The notes: generated from the sequence alone by a model not told the origin. Counted from the first letter of the stretch, positions 1 through 6,307 are shown. The stretch is 6,307 bases of DNA from Candidatus Delongbacteria bacterium (GCA_003477045.1 DMTS01000119.1:21520-27826); one strand, 5' to 3'. Made by a program: numbers and translations.

Positions 1-1152
1 AAAGACAGATCGCACCTTATTCAGCTGGCTAAAGATCACGAAGCTGAAATAAATAAACTTCCCGAAAATTATCACGGTTATTTTCCGGATGAACCGGAAC
101 TTATTTCCGCTGAAAACTGGATCGAATCCTATCGCACCGATAAAAATATCATAACCGTGGATGTTCGTTCTGAAGACGAATTTCTTGAAGATCACCTTCC
201 CGGAGCTATAAATTTTCCCATTCTGAATAATAGCGAGCGCGATGAAGTCGGATTTCTGTACAAGCAGGTATCCCCGCAAGCTGCTCTTTTTCTCGCACTC
301 AAAACCGCTGACGGCAAAGCTGATAAAATCTCTTCTTTCTGTGCCGGTTTGAAGGCGAAAGAGATTTTCGTTTACTGCTGGCGCGGCGGGGGCAGAAGCT
401 CCGCAGCCTGTCATTATTTTTCTCAGCACGGAATAAAGTGCACAAAGATCATTGAAGGATATAAATCTTACAGACATCAGATATACAAACTCTTCTACGA
501 AAATCCGACAAGCCTGAACTTTGTTGTTCTCTCCGGTCTGACCGGATGCGGCAAAACTCAGATAATCGAAGATCTGACCGACAAAGTGCCTGTCTTTGAC
601 ATTGAAAAAGCTGCCGGTCACGCATCAAGCCTGTTCGGGCACATTAGATTTGAAGTTAAAACGGACGACATACCGCAGAATCAGCTTCAGTTCGAGAATA
701 GACTGTTCGAACAGATAATCTCAGTTAAGAAGTCCGCCCTTCCGTTCATAACGGAAAGCGAAAGCAAAAGAATATCAAAGTTCAATATCCCCGATAGGCT
801 CTATGAAAGGCTACTTGAATCGCCTGTCATTGAAGTAAGATCAGACATCATAAAAAGGGTCGAAAGGATTAGAGCCGAATACTTTTCGGACGGTATTGAA
901 AGAGCTTATCAGACAGTCGAAAGATCCGAATTTTTAAAAAAAGTTCTCGGACACGAAAAGACTGCTGAACTTCTCAGCATGCTGAAAGCAGGTAAAATTG
1001 ACGAATTCTGCGAATGGTTCTTAAAAGAGTATTACGATAAACGATACGCTACAAAATTTAATAACATTATCGCCACTATTGAGCATAATGATCTCATAAA
1101 AGCTTCAGATGAAATCGTGAAAACAATAAACGATTTACGACATAGCATATAG
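1..1152 (+). CDS. mnmH: tRNA 2-selenouridine synthase MnmH (5' end outside window)
   Basis: MnmH (SelU/YbbB) replaces sulfur with selenium in 2-thiouridine at the wobble base (U34) of certain tRNAs, using selenophosphate from SelD; it can also act through an S-geranyl intermediate. Seen: 383 residues in the window, ending at TAG. The N-terminal half is a rhodanese domain with VDVRSEDEF (window residues ~53-61), PGAINFP, and the catalytic loop CWRGGGRS, whose Cys is window residue 126 (codon 376-378). The C-terminal half is a P-loop domain with Walker A GLTGCGKT (residues 179-186, bases 535-558), then DIEKAAGHASSLFG, QFENRLFE and ITESESKRI, all matching the MnmH pattern. A GTG at 157 is not a credible start because it lies inside the first rhodanese beta strand (IITVDVR). 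The frame is open to base 1 without an in-frame ATG. E. coli MnmH is about 364 residues, so this protein is longer at its N-terminus. No terminator-like hairpin follows the stop. Identity is secure; the N-terminus is unknown. Confidence 0.95.
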   Translation, partial: KDRSHLIQLAKDHEAEINKLPENYHGYFPDEPELISAENWIESYRTDKNIITVDVRSEDEFLEDHLPGAINFPILNNSERDEVGFLYKQVSPQAALFLALKTADGKADKISSFCAGLKAKEIFVYCWRGGGRSSAACHYFSQHGIKCTKIIEGYKSYRHQIYKLFYENPTSLNFVVLSGLTGCGKTQIIEDLTDKVPVFDIEKAAGHASSLFGHIRFEVKTDDIPQNQLQFENRLFEQIISVKKSALPFITESESKRISKFNIPDRLYERLLESPVIEVRSDIIKRVERIRAEYFSDGIERAYQTVERSEFLKKVLGHEKTAELLSMLKAGKIDEFCEWFLKEYYDKRYATKFNNIIATIEHNDLIKASDEIVKTINDLRHSI

Positions 1153-1189
1153 CATTTATTGTTCGTTTTCGTATCATTTCGTTATTTTC

Positions 1190-1218
1190 TTGACATTTCT
1201 GCAAACTTTTTATACATT
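1190..1218 (+). promoter_or_regulatory. Putative sigma70-type promoter for the ATPase/partner operon
   Basis: A perfect TTGACA (1190-1195) is followed, after 17 bases, by TACATT (1213-1218, 4 of 6 to TATAAT). An alternative -10, TATACA at 1211-1216, would have a short 15-base spacer. Transcription would start near 1225, giving a leader of about 20 bases. A Shine-Dalgarno-like GGAG (1235-1238) lies 6 bases before the ATG at 1245. Three TTCGT pentamers sit just upstream (1162-1182). Two other promoters in the window have similar boxes and the same spacer. Prediction by eye only. Confidence 0.55.
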
Positions 1219-1244
1219 TAACATAAATTTTCGCGGAGAATAAA

Positions 1245-2576
1245 ATGTTGATAGAATTTACAGTCGGGAATTACCTTTCTTTTAAAGATAAAGTCACTTT
1301 CAGTATGGTAAAATCCGAGTCTGACGACAGCCTGAAAGAGATATGCACATTCGAGCCTAAGCCGGATTCAAAATTCAGTCTGTTAAAAACTGCCGCGGTT
1401 TACGGTGCCAACAGCAGCGGTAAAAGCAATCTTGTCAACGCGCTTGATTTTATGCGTAAATTCGTGATGTATTCCGTAAGTTCGCCTTCTTATTCTTCAG
1501 GAGAAAGAGATATTGCGACCACTCCTTTCTTTTTTAGCGCTTCAACTGTAAAGATGCCTTCGTTCTTTGAGATCATTTTCATCGAGAAAAATACAAGGTA
1601 CAGATACGGTTTTGAAGTAGATAATACTAAAGTAAAATCTGAGTGGCTGTTCTGGTCGCAGGCAAACAGGGAAACGATGCTTTTTGAAAGAGAAGAACAA
1701 GCTGTAGAATACAATAAAAGATCGTTCAAAGAAGCAAATGACTTTGTAACTCCGGAAAATACCGTAAAAAAAACAAGGCCGGAAAGCCTCTTTGTTTCTG
1801 TTCTTGAGCAATTTGACGGGCCAGTATCTTCAGAAGTAGTCAGATGGTTCGAAGATTTTTATATCATATCAGGAATATCTGACATTCAATACAGATATTT
1901 TACAGTAAGACTTTTCGATGCGAACCCGGACTTCAGAAAGTGGGCTTTAAAGATCCTCTCAAAATTCGACATAAGCAATGTCAAGTTGAAAGAAAAAGAA
2001 TCAATAGTATCAAAAAACAGCCATGGCAACAAGGCTGACAGAGTATCAGAGTCAATCAGCGAGTATTTGGAAAGACCAAAGGCAGCAGCAAAAAAACAGG
2101 TTTATTTCTCACATACTTTTTACGGGAATGATTCCAAACCGGCAGGTGAAATAGATTTTCCGATGCAGTTCGAATCTGCAGGAACGCAAAAGCTTTTCTA
2201 CTTTCTCGGACCTCTTTATCAAGCGCTAAATAACGGAAAAACTCTAATTGTTGATGAGCTTGATTCCCGCTTTCATCCGCTCCTCACCACGCTCATAATC
2301 GAATTTTTTTCAAATAAGAATAATAAAAATGCCCAGCTTATATTCACATCCCACGACACTTCTCTATTAAAAAAGGAGATCTTCAGACGCGACCAGATAT
2401 GGTTCACAGAAAAAGATAAGTTCAATTCCACTCAGCTTTATTCACTAGACGAATATAAAGAATATTACGCAAGAAAAGACGCTTCATTCGCAAAAGATTA
2501 CCTGAACGGCAAGTATGGCGCTGTGCCTGTTTTCGGGAACAAGGATGAATTATTAGAGATCATCTATGGCAAGTAA
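1245..2576 (+). CDS. AAA15-family (COG1106-type) ATP-binding protein, first gene of a two-gene operon
   Basis: A cytoplasmic ATPase of the AAA15/AAA21 group, which has an ABC-like nucleotide site and includes ATPase subunits of phage-defence and toxin-type systems (RloA/AbiLi-like proteins). Seen in 443 residues: N-terminal MLIEFTVGNYLSFKDK, typical of the family; Walker A GANSSGKS (54-61); a central region (~100-300) of no clear motif; signature-like ESAGTQKL (310-317); Walker B TLIVDELD (333-340) with the catalytic-type Glu338; H-loop TSHD (368-371); IWFTEKD (385-391); and YLNGKYGAVP (419-428), a common ending in this family. All ATP-site motifs are intact, so the protein is probably active. 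The start is supported by GGAG 6 bases upstream and by the conserved N-terminus. The last 11 bases overlap the next gene, which suggests translational coupling and a shared complex. The family is confident; a defence role is inferred from architecture. Substrate and trigger are unknown. Confidence 0.9.
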   Translation: MLIEFTVGNYLSFKDKVTFSMVKSESDDSLKEICTFEPKPDSKFSLLKTAAVYGANSSGKSNLVNALDFMRKFVMYSVSSPSYSSGERDIATTPFFFSASTVKMPSFFEIIFIEKNTRYRYGFEVDNTKVKSEWLFWSQANRETMLFEREEQAVEYNKRSFKEANDFVTPENTVKKTRPESLFVSVLEQFDGPVSSEVVRWFEDFYIISGISDIQYRYFTVRLFDANPDFRKWALKILSKFDISNVKLKEKESIVSKNSHGNKADRVSESISEYLERPKAAAKKQVYFSHTFYGNDSKPAGEIDFPMQFESAGTQKLFYFLGPLYQALNNGKTLIVDELDSRFHPLLTTLIIEFFSNKNNKNAQLIFTSHDTSLLKKEIFRRDQIWFTEKDKFNSTQLYSLDEYKEYYARKDASFAKDYLNGKYGAVPVFGNKDELLEIIYGK

Positions 2577-3015
2577 AAGACTCAGACACTCTGATACTTT
2601 CAAACGAAAATCTTCCTATCGGGAAGAACGAATCCCGACCATAGATAAAGACAAGATCGTGATCAGCTTTAAAGATTTTGACGGTACACAGCCCAGAAAA
2701 CAGCCTCAAGGTTTCCAAGACTGGGAAAAAGAAGGTATCTTGGTTGAATTTCTCGACAGGCTCCCGAACCTCTGCGAAATGACCATGCAGGAAGCAAAAA
2801 ATAAAGAGATGATAACAGAATACGGCGAATTCCCTTATGCTGAAGGCTATAAAATCCCTAATAAGCTAAAAGACAAAGAATTAAGATGGGCAGTACTCAA
2901 AAAGCTCACCGGACAAAAAGTCAGAGTCGCCGGGCATATAATAGACAATGTCTTTTCCATAGTTTTCTTAGACAAGAACCACAAGTTCTGGCCTGTAGAA
3001 AAGAAACACACTTAG
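2566..3015 (+). CDS. Hypothetical 149-residue partner of the AAA15 ATPase, candidate effector
   Basis: Not assigned to a named family. It starts at an ATG inside the last codons of the ATPase gene (11-base overlap, +1 frame) and ends at TAG, so it is probably made by coupled translation. Seen: a basic N-terminus (residues 1-30, many Lys/Arg), then KIVISFKDFDGTQ (30-42), DWEKEGIL (52-59), YGEFP (86-90), RWAV (107-110), and a C-terminal stretch rich in beta-branched residues: VAGHIID (121-127), SIVFLDKNHKFW (131-142), EKKHT (145-149). His124, Asp127, Asp136, His139, Lys146-147 and His148 are possible catalytic or nucleic-acid-binding residues. There is no signal peptide or membrane segment. I have an unverified impression that similar small proteins accompany AAA15 ATPases elsewhere. 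It lacks the Toprim-like motifs of RloB/AriB and the HNH motif of PtuB. It could be a toxin, a nuclease or a specificity subunit. That it is a real gene is likely from the overlap and clean frame. Confidence 0.8.
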   Translation: MASKRLRHSDTFKRKSSYREERIPTIDKDKIVISFKDFDGTQPRKQPQGFQDWEKEGILVEFLDRLPNLCEMTMQEAKNKEMITEYGEFPYAEGYKIPNKLKDKELRWAVLKKLTGQKVRVAGHIIDNVFSIVFLDKNHKFWPVEKKHT

Positions 3016-3032
3016 ATGATAATAAAATAATG

Positions 3033-4235
3033 TTACTTATCTAAAAACCCGAATAGCCATAAAGGGATTTTTCTTTCATTCATGGTCATATCCGTATCAA
3101 TAACAAGAAATGAATTTTCGACATTTTGAATCTGCCTGAAATCTTTGCTTTTACCGCCGATCTCGAAGATAGAATTCCCGATCCTGAAATCCCCGATGTC
3201 TGAATAGTAAGCCGATCCTTCAAAGCAGTTCACAAAAAAAGTCTCTCTGAATGTTCCCTGATCAATTTCAAAATCGAATTCATTCGCAAAAGTGTTAAGT
3301 ATGTTAGTATTTCTGAAATAAAGCTTATCTGGTTTTTTGGAAACCTTATCCGAGTATTTTCTTATAGCACTGAATATCCCCGATTTATCAAGAATTCTCA
3401 GGTATGTATAAAGTGTCGGCTGTGATATTCCAAGTTCTGCTGACATTTGCGCCAGATTTACTTTATAAGGAACTTTTGCCGCAGCAACTTTATGTATAAG
3501 TTTTTGAAAAAACGATAAATTCGAGAATTCAATTTTATTCAAAGAAGGAATATCCTCAAAAATTATTTTCTGCATTGAATTGAAGAGTTTTACGCTGTAA
3601 TTCTCAGGGATTTCCATAAAATACGGATAGCAGCCTATCTTCAGATATTCTTTAAATTCAGAATAAATGTAGGAATACTTTGATATCATACTGCTCGAAA
3701 TCTTTACGCTGTCATTCAGTATATTGCTCAGAGGATAAGAATCTAATTTTATTTTATATTTGAATTCCAGGTACTCTCTGAAAGACAGCTCATTCATTTT
3801 AACTATGAAAGCTCTTCTGCTAAGGTCATACTGCTCATGAAGAATATTAAGCATTGAAGACCCGCTGAACCTGATCTTCAGCTTTGGGAAGGAATCGTAT
3901 ATGTTTTTAAGCTCTTTTGCCCAGTCTCTGTATCTATGAACTTCGTCGATTATCAGAACCTTTCCGTTCAGCGAATAAAATTCATCAGCGACCTTATAAA
4001 TCGTAGTATCGCTCATTATTATATCATCCGCAGACATATAAAGTGAATCCATTATATCATAATCTGATTTCAGGTACTGCAGCAATAGCGTAGTTTTCCC
4101 TGAGCCTCTTGGCCCTATCAGTCCTACAAGCCTTTCTTTTGTATTTATCTGATTCATATATCCGGTTCTTATGAATTCTGAATTCAGATCATTCTGCAGG
4201 ATCATCTGTTTTTTTCTAAAGTATTCTGCTGACAT
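3033..4235 (-). CDS. COG1373-type ATPase: AAA_14 domain, winged helix, DUF4143
   Basis: A 400-residue member of the widespread AAA + DUF4143 ATPases, whose biological role is not established. Seen: a short N-terminal helix; Walker A GPRGSGKT (41-48); Walker B VLIIDEVH (93-100); a sensor-like FSGSSML (123-129); NELSFREYL (148-156) and GCYPYF (201-206), both usual in the family; a helix-turn-helix-like segment AQMSAELGISQPTLYTYL (262-279); and a C-terminal DUF4143 region with KLYFRNTNILN (304-314), RETFFVN (330-336) and FEIGGKSKDFRQ (357-368). Asp349, Glu358 and Lys362 are spaced like a PD-(D/E)XK nuclease core, so nuclease-like activity is possible but unproven. The length is normal and nothing is broken. 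The start is supported by AAGGGG four bases before the ATG. The gene has its own promoter and adjacent dyad repeats, so it is probably separately regulated. It converges on the two-gene operon with 17 bases between stops. Confidence 0.92.
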   Translation of the reverse strand: MSAEYFRKKQMILQNDLNSEFIRTGYMNQINTKERLVGLIGPRGSGKTTLLLQYLKSDYDIMDSLYMSADDIIMSDTTIYKVADEFYSLNGKVLIIDEVHRYRDWAKELKNIYDSFPKLKIRFSGSSMLNILHEQYDLSRRAFIVKMNELSFREYLEFKYKIKLDSYPLSNILNDSVKISSSMISKYSYIYSEFKEYLKIGCYPYFMEIPENYSVKLFNSMQKIIFEDIPSLNKIEFSNLSFFQKLIHKVAAAKVPYKVNLAQMSAELGISQPTLYTYLRILDKSGIFSAIRKYSDKVSKKPDKLYFRNTNILNTFANEFDFEIDQGTFRETFFVNCFEGSAYYSDIGDFRIGNSIFEIGGKSKDFRQIQNVENSFLVIDTDMTMNERKIPLWLFGFLDK

Positions 4236-4274
4236 AAATCCCCTTGTTGATTTCGTTAGTATATAACAAAGTAT

Positions 4275-4303
4275 AATTTAAGCAATTTAACACAATTTGT
4301 CAA
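4275..4303 (-). promoter_or_regulatory. Putative promoter of the COG1373-type ATPase gene
   Basis: Read on the minus strand, a perfect TTGACA (4303-4298) is followed after 17 bases by TAAATT (4280-4275, 4 of 6 to TATAAT). Transcription would start near 4268 and leave a leader of about 33 bases, which contains AAGGGG just before the ATG at 4235. A TATACT (4275-4270) matches the -10 consensus better, but its 22-base spacing is too long for this -35. The first dyad repeat ends one base upstream of the -35 box, which would suit an activator or a repressor acting on this promoter. Confidence 0.55.
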
Positions 4304-4304
4304 T

Positions 4305-4359
4305 ATCGCAAAATGCACTTTATGATAATTACTGAAAATCGCAATAAGCATTTTACGAT
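4305..4359. repeat. Pair of 22-base dyad repeats, 33-base period: operator-like element
   Basis: Two copies of a 22-base element, at 4305-4326 and 4338-4359, match at 18 of 22 positions and start 33 bases apart, close to three helical turns. Each copy is itself an imperfect inverted repeat with 8 of 11 paired positions. The four half-sites read ATCGCAAAATG, ATCATAAAGTG, ATCGCAATAAG and ATCGTAAAATG (consensus ATCGYAAAATG). The outermost arms, 4305-4316 and 4348-4359, are complementary at 11 of 12, so a transcript could also form a 12-pair stem with a 31-base loop. As minus-strand RNA the one mismatch becomes a U-G pair. There is no T-tract, so it is not a terminator. Its position against the minus-strand -35 box suggests a binding site for a dimeric regulator, possibly the ATPase itself through its winged helix. 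It is also 59 bases upstream of the rightward promoter and could affect both genes. Confidence 0.65.
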
Positions 4360-4417
4360 TTAGTGTCTTAGTACCCGCTTTTGTTCATTAGATAAATTTT
4401 TATGCTTGTAATTTGTG

Positions 4418-4446
4418 TTGCAATTCGTTTTTTTCATCGGTAAATT
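4418..4446 (+). promoter_or_regulatory. Putative promoter of the secreted-protein gene
   Basis: TTGCAA (4418-4423, 5 of 6 to TTGACA if C-A order is relaxed, 4 of 6 strictly) is followed after 17 bases by TAAATT (4441-4446). The start would fall near 4453, leaving a leader of about 16 bases before the ATG at 4469. The -10 box and spacer are the same as those of the divergent minus-strand promoter. Only a weak GGA (4460-4462) serves as a ribosome site, which is common in FCB bacteria. Confidence 0.45.
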
Positions 4447-4468
4447 GAGATATATAAATGGATCAGCT

Positions 4469-6307
4469 ATGTCAAAACATTTGAAATTTTTACTTATCCT
4501 TTTTATTTCAATCGCACTTTCTGCCCAGCCATTTTTTAAAGGATCAAAGCAAAAATCAGAATTTCTTCCGGATATGAACAGCGAATTAAGCAAAGAAAGC
4601 GATTCAAAAGTAACAAAACCATACGAAGAATTCCGAGTTCATCGGGCAGGATTACTCTGGATGACCGTATCCAATTCATGTATTTACGGAAATCCTTATT
4701 ATATTAATGACCCTTGTACAAATAAACTAGCCCCGTTGGGTGATATGCCTGGCGCTTCAGGTATGCAATACATTTGGGGAGGATCTTTATGGTGCGGAGG
4801 TTATCTTGATTCAGCTGAAGTAAATGTAAATAGTGTCACTTCAAAAATTTTCAGGGGTCCTTTGGTTTCAACTGCTCTACAAGGCGAACAATATGTAACG
4901 GAATTATTACCGGTAAATTTAAAAGACGATCCTTCCGGCTTAATTTTAGGAAGACTGAAAGAATCGTCCAGTATCGAAGGTAAGATAAATTGCCTTTTCG
5001 AAGATGTTTTCGACCCGAAAGCTACTGCAGATGAACAATTCAATTTTTATTGTTCGGATAAATACACAGTCGAAGCATATACCGGAATTGATTATTACGA
5101 TCGCCGCGGGCATATACCTCTCGGTATTGAAGTAAAACAATCAAGTTATGTTTGGACTGCAGAATTCGCGAAAAAATTTATAATAATTGACTATACCATT
5201 TATAATTACAACGAGCAGCAAAAAGACATATACGATTTTTTCCTGGGAATGTTTCTTGACAGCGATGTAGCCTATATAGATTACCCTTTGTATAACTCTG
5301 CTAATTACAAGTGGCATTATCAGGATGATCTTTGCGGTTTTATAGAAAAATGGGATAATTACATTGATCCTGCTACAGGCGAGAGAAAAACCGTGGATTT
5401 GAATCTTGCATGGTCTGCTGATAATGACGGAAGAGAATTTATACCTGTCCCATTTGGTGAGGCGGGAGAAATTTATTGGGATGCTCCCGCAGGTACTCCA
5501 TTATTCGGAGCTACCGGGAACGCTGCCCTCAAGGTTTTGAGAACACCAAATCCCGATCTTAAATATTCTTTTAATCTTTATATGCCCAATTATGACTGGA
5601 CCGAAGATTGGGGGCCGCACTGGAAAACCGGGCTGCATTCCGACTGGCAGTATGACCTAACACCTATGCAAAAGGGATATGACGATACAAATTATGACAG
5701 TTTGCGCACATGGTCCGATATGCCTCTTTATAATGGAAGAGTAGAAGGGAATCCGATTCAGGATCGCGGCAGATATATGGTAATGTCAAACGATGAATTC
5801 GATTATAATCAGACTGCGATAAGGGAGGTCTATCTTGGTATGGACACACAGATAGACGGCACGCCGATCCCACAGGCAGGTAAATGGCAGCCGTGGATAG
5901 TGACAGGAACGGAAGGCGCAGGTGAAGTAGCAGATGGAACTATCGAATCTTTAAACGATTATGCAAACGGCATGGACGAAAGGTTTTTATACGGCTTCGG
6001 ACCCTTGGGTTACGAGACTTACGAAAATGTAGCAGTAGATAATGATCGTGACGGTACTATTGACGATTACAAGAACAAAAAGGTCTGGAAATTCGCTTAT
6101 GGTGATTCCTTAAAATTAACTGTAGCTGTTATAGCGAGTGAAAACTTTCATACATCAGCTGAGCAGTCTGCTGACTGTGATTATAATGTTATTGATCTGT
6201 CTGACGGGCTTGATGTGTCTCTGTTCGACCAGGGCTGGTACGACACATTTTACAATGTTATGTGGGCTAACAGGTTATATGACACGCCTCTTTGGGATAC
6301 TCCCGTT
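4469..6307 (+). CDS. Large secreted protein of unknown function (3' end outside window)
   Basis: The first 613 residues of an exported protein, open to the right edge. The start is the ATG at 4469, because it begins a classic signal peptide: basic MSKHLK, a hydrophobic core (residues 7-17), and likely cleavage near SA|QP (after residue 19). An earlier ATG at 4458 runs into a stop after eight codons. The mature part is rich in aromatic, Asp and Asn residues. Landmarks are WGGSLWCGG (103-111), FAKKFIIIDYTIYNY (233-247), RYMVMSNDEFDYNQ (435-448), a calcium-loop-like DNDRDGTIDD (524-533), and GDSLKLTVAVIASENFH (545-561). Cys71, Cys83 and Cys109 could form disulfides outside the cytoplasm. From memory, unverified, these landmarks resemble large secreted proteins of FCB lineages that often end in a type IX-type sorting domain; that end is not visible here. 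Function is unknown; a cell-surface or extracellular role is inferred. Confidence 0.88.
   Translation, partial: MSKHLKFLLILFISIALSAQPFFKGSKQKSEFLPDMNSELSKESDSKVTKPYEEFRVHRAGLLWMTVSNSCIYGNPYYINDPCTNKLAPLGDMPGASGMQYIWGGSLWCGGYLDSAEVNVNSVTSKIFRGPLVSTALQGEQYVTELLPVNLKDDPSGLILGRLKESSSIEGKINCLFEDVFDPKATADEQFNFYCSDKYTVEAYTGIDYYDRRGHIPLGIEVKQSSYVWTAEFAKKFIIIDYTIYNYNEQQKDIYDFFLGMFLDSDVAYIDYPLYNSANYKWHYQDDLCGFIEKWDNYIDPATGERKTVDLNLAWSADNDGREFIPVPFGEAGEIYWDAPAGTPLFGATGNAALKVLRTPNPDLKYSFNLYMPNYDWTEDWGPHWKTGLHSDWQYDLTPMQKGYDDTNYDSLRTWSDMPLYNGRVEGNPIQDRGRYMVMSNDEFDYNQTAIREVYLGMDTQIDGTPIPQAGKWQPWIVTGTEGAGEVADGTIESLNDYANGMDERFLYGFGPLGYETYENVAVDNDRDGTIDDYKNKKVWKFAYGDSLKLTVAVIASENFHTSAEQSADCDYNVIDLSDGLDVSLFDQGWYDTFYNVMWANRLYDTPLWDTPV

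Noticed and set aside
157..1152. GTG at 157 as the start of mnmH
   Set aside because: It falls inside the first beta strand of the rhodanese domain, and the same frame codes plausible protein back to base 1.
1490..1811. Two minus-strand open frames inside the AAA15 ATPase gene
   Set aside because: They lie opposite a gene with clear family motifs, have no ribosome site and resemble no known protein.
2566..3015. Partner protein as RloB, because of the basic N-terminus and neighbouring ATPase
   Set aside because: The Toprim-like motif expected soon after the basic segment (a CEG-type strand end) is absent; the sequence there is VISFKDFDG.
3012..3044. Inverted repeat TTAGAT / ATCTAA across the convergent gene ends as a bidirectional terminator
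   Set aside because: The perfect arms are only six AT-rich pairs, separated by 21 bases, with no T-tract on either strand.
4305..4359. CRISPR array or insertion-sequence ends
   Set aside because: Only two imperfect copies with an 11-base gap, and no transposase gene or target duplication nearby.
4458..4484. ATG at 4458 as an upstream start or leader peptide
   Set aside because: It reads only eight codons before a TGA and has no ribosome site; a regulatory leader peptide cannot be supported.
4360..4593. Minus-strand open frame of 77 codons over the divergent region
   Set aside because: It lies opposite the signal peptide and promoter of the secreted-protein gene and shows no recognisable protein features.
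4801..5873. Three minus-strand open frames inside the secreted-protein gene
   Set aside because: They are antisense shadows; the plus strand reads continuously from a signal peptide to the window edge.

Overview
The window is AT-rich bacterial DNA holding five protein genes and one informative intergenic region. The organism is probably an uncultured member of the Fibrobacteres-Chlorobi-Bacteroidetes (FCB) superphylum, such as Delongbacteria, Marinimicrobia or Cloacimonadota. That guess rests on the type of large secreted protein at the right end and on the AAA/DUF4143 ATPase. It is an inference from protein character, not a database match. No tRNA, rRNA, CRISPR array, insertion sequence or clear intrinsic terminator was seen.

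Layout. (1) Positions 1-1152 (+): the 3' part of mnmH (selU/ybbB), tRNA 2-selenouridine synthase. It has a rhodanese domain with its catalytic Cys and a P-loop domain. The reading frame is open to the left edge, so the gene starts outside the window. (2) Positions 1153-1244: a short gap with a sigma70-type promoter and a Shine-Dalgarno site. (3) Positions 1245-3015 (+): a two-gene operon. The first gene is an AAA15/COG1106-type ATPase with an ABC-like ATP site. The second overlaps it by 11 bases and encodes a 149-residue protein of unknown function. This has the architecture of two-gene ATPase/effector defence or toxin-type modules and is the best candidate here for an undescribed system. (4) Positions 3033-4235 (-): a convergent COG1373-type ATPase (AAA_14 + winged helix + DUF4143), 17 bases from the operon's end. 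(5) Positions 4236-4468: a 233-base divergent intergenic region. It holds one promoter facing each way and a pair of 22-base dyad-symmetric repeats spaced 33 bases apart, one of which abuts the -35 box of the ATPase gene. (6) Positions 4469-6307 (+): the first 613 residues of a large secreted protein with a signal peptide. It runs off the right edge.

How the genes relate. mnmH is housekeeping tRNA modification and the right-hand gene encodes an envelope or extracellular protein. The two ATPase loci between them look like an accessory insert of the kind often linked to defence or genome conflict. The ATPase pair is probably co-expressed by translational coupling. The minus-strand ATPase looks independently regulated through the dyad repeats. 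No functional link between the pair and the minus-strand ATPase can be shown from sequence alone.
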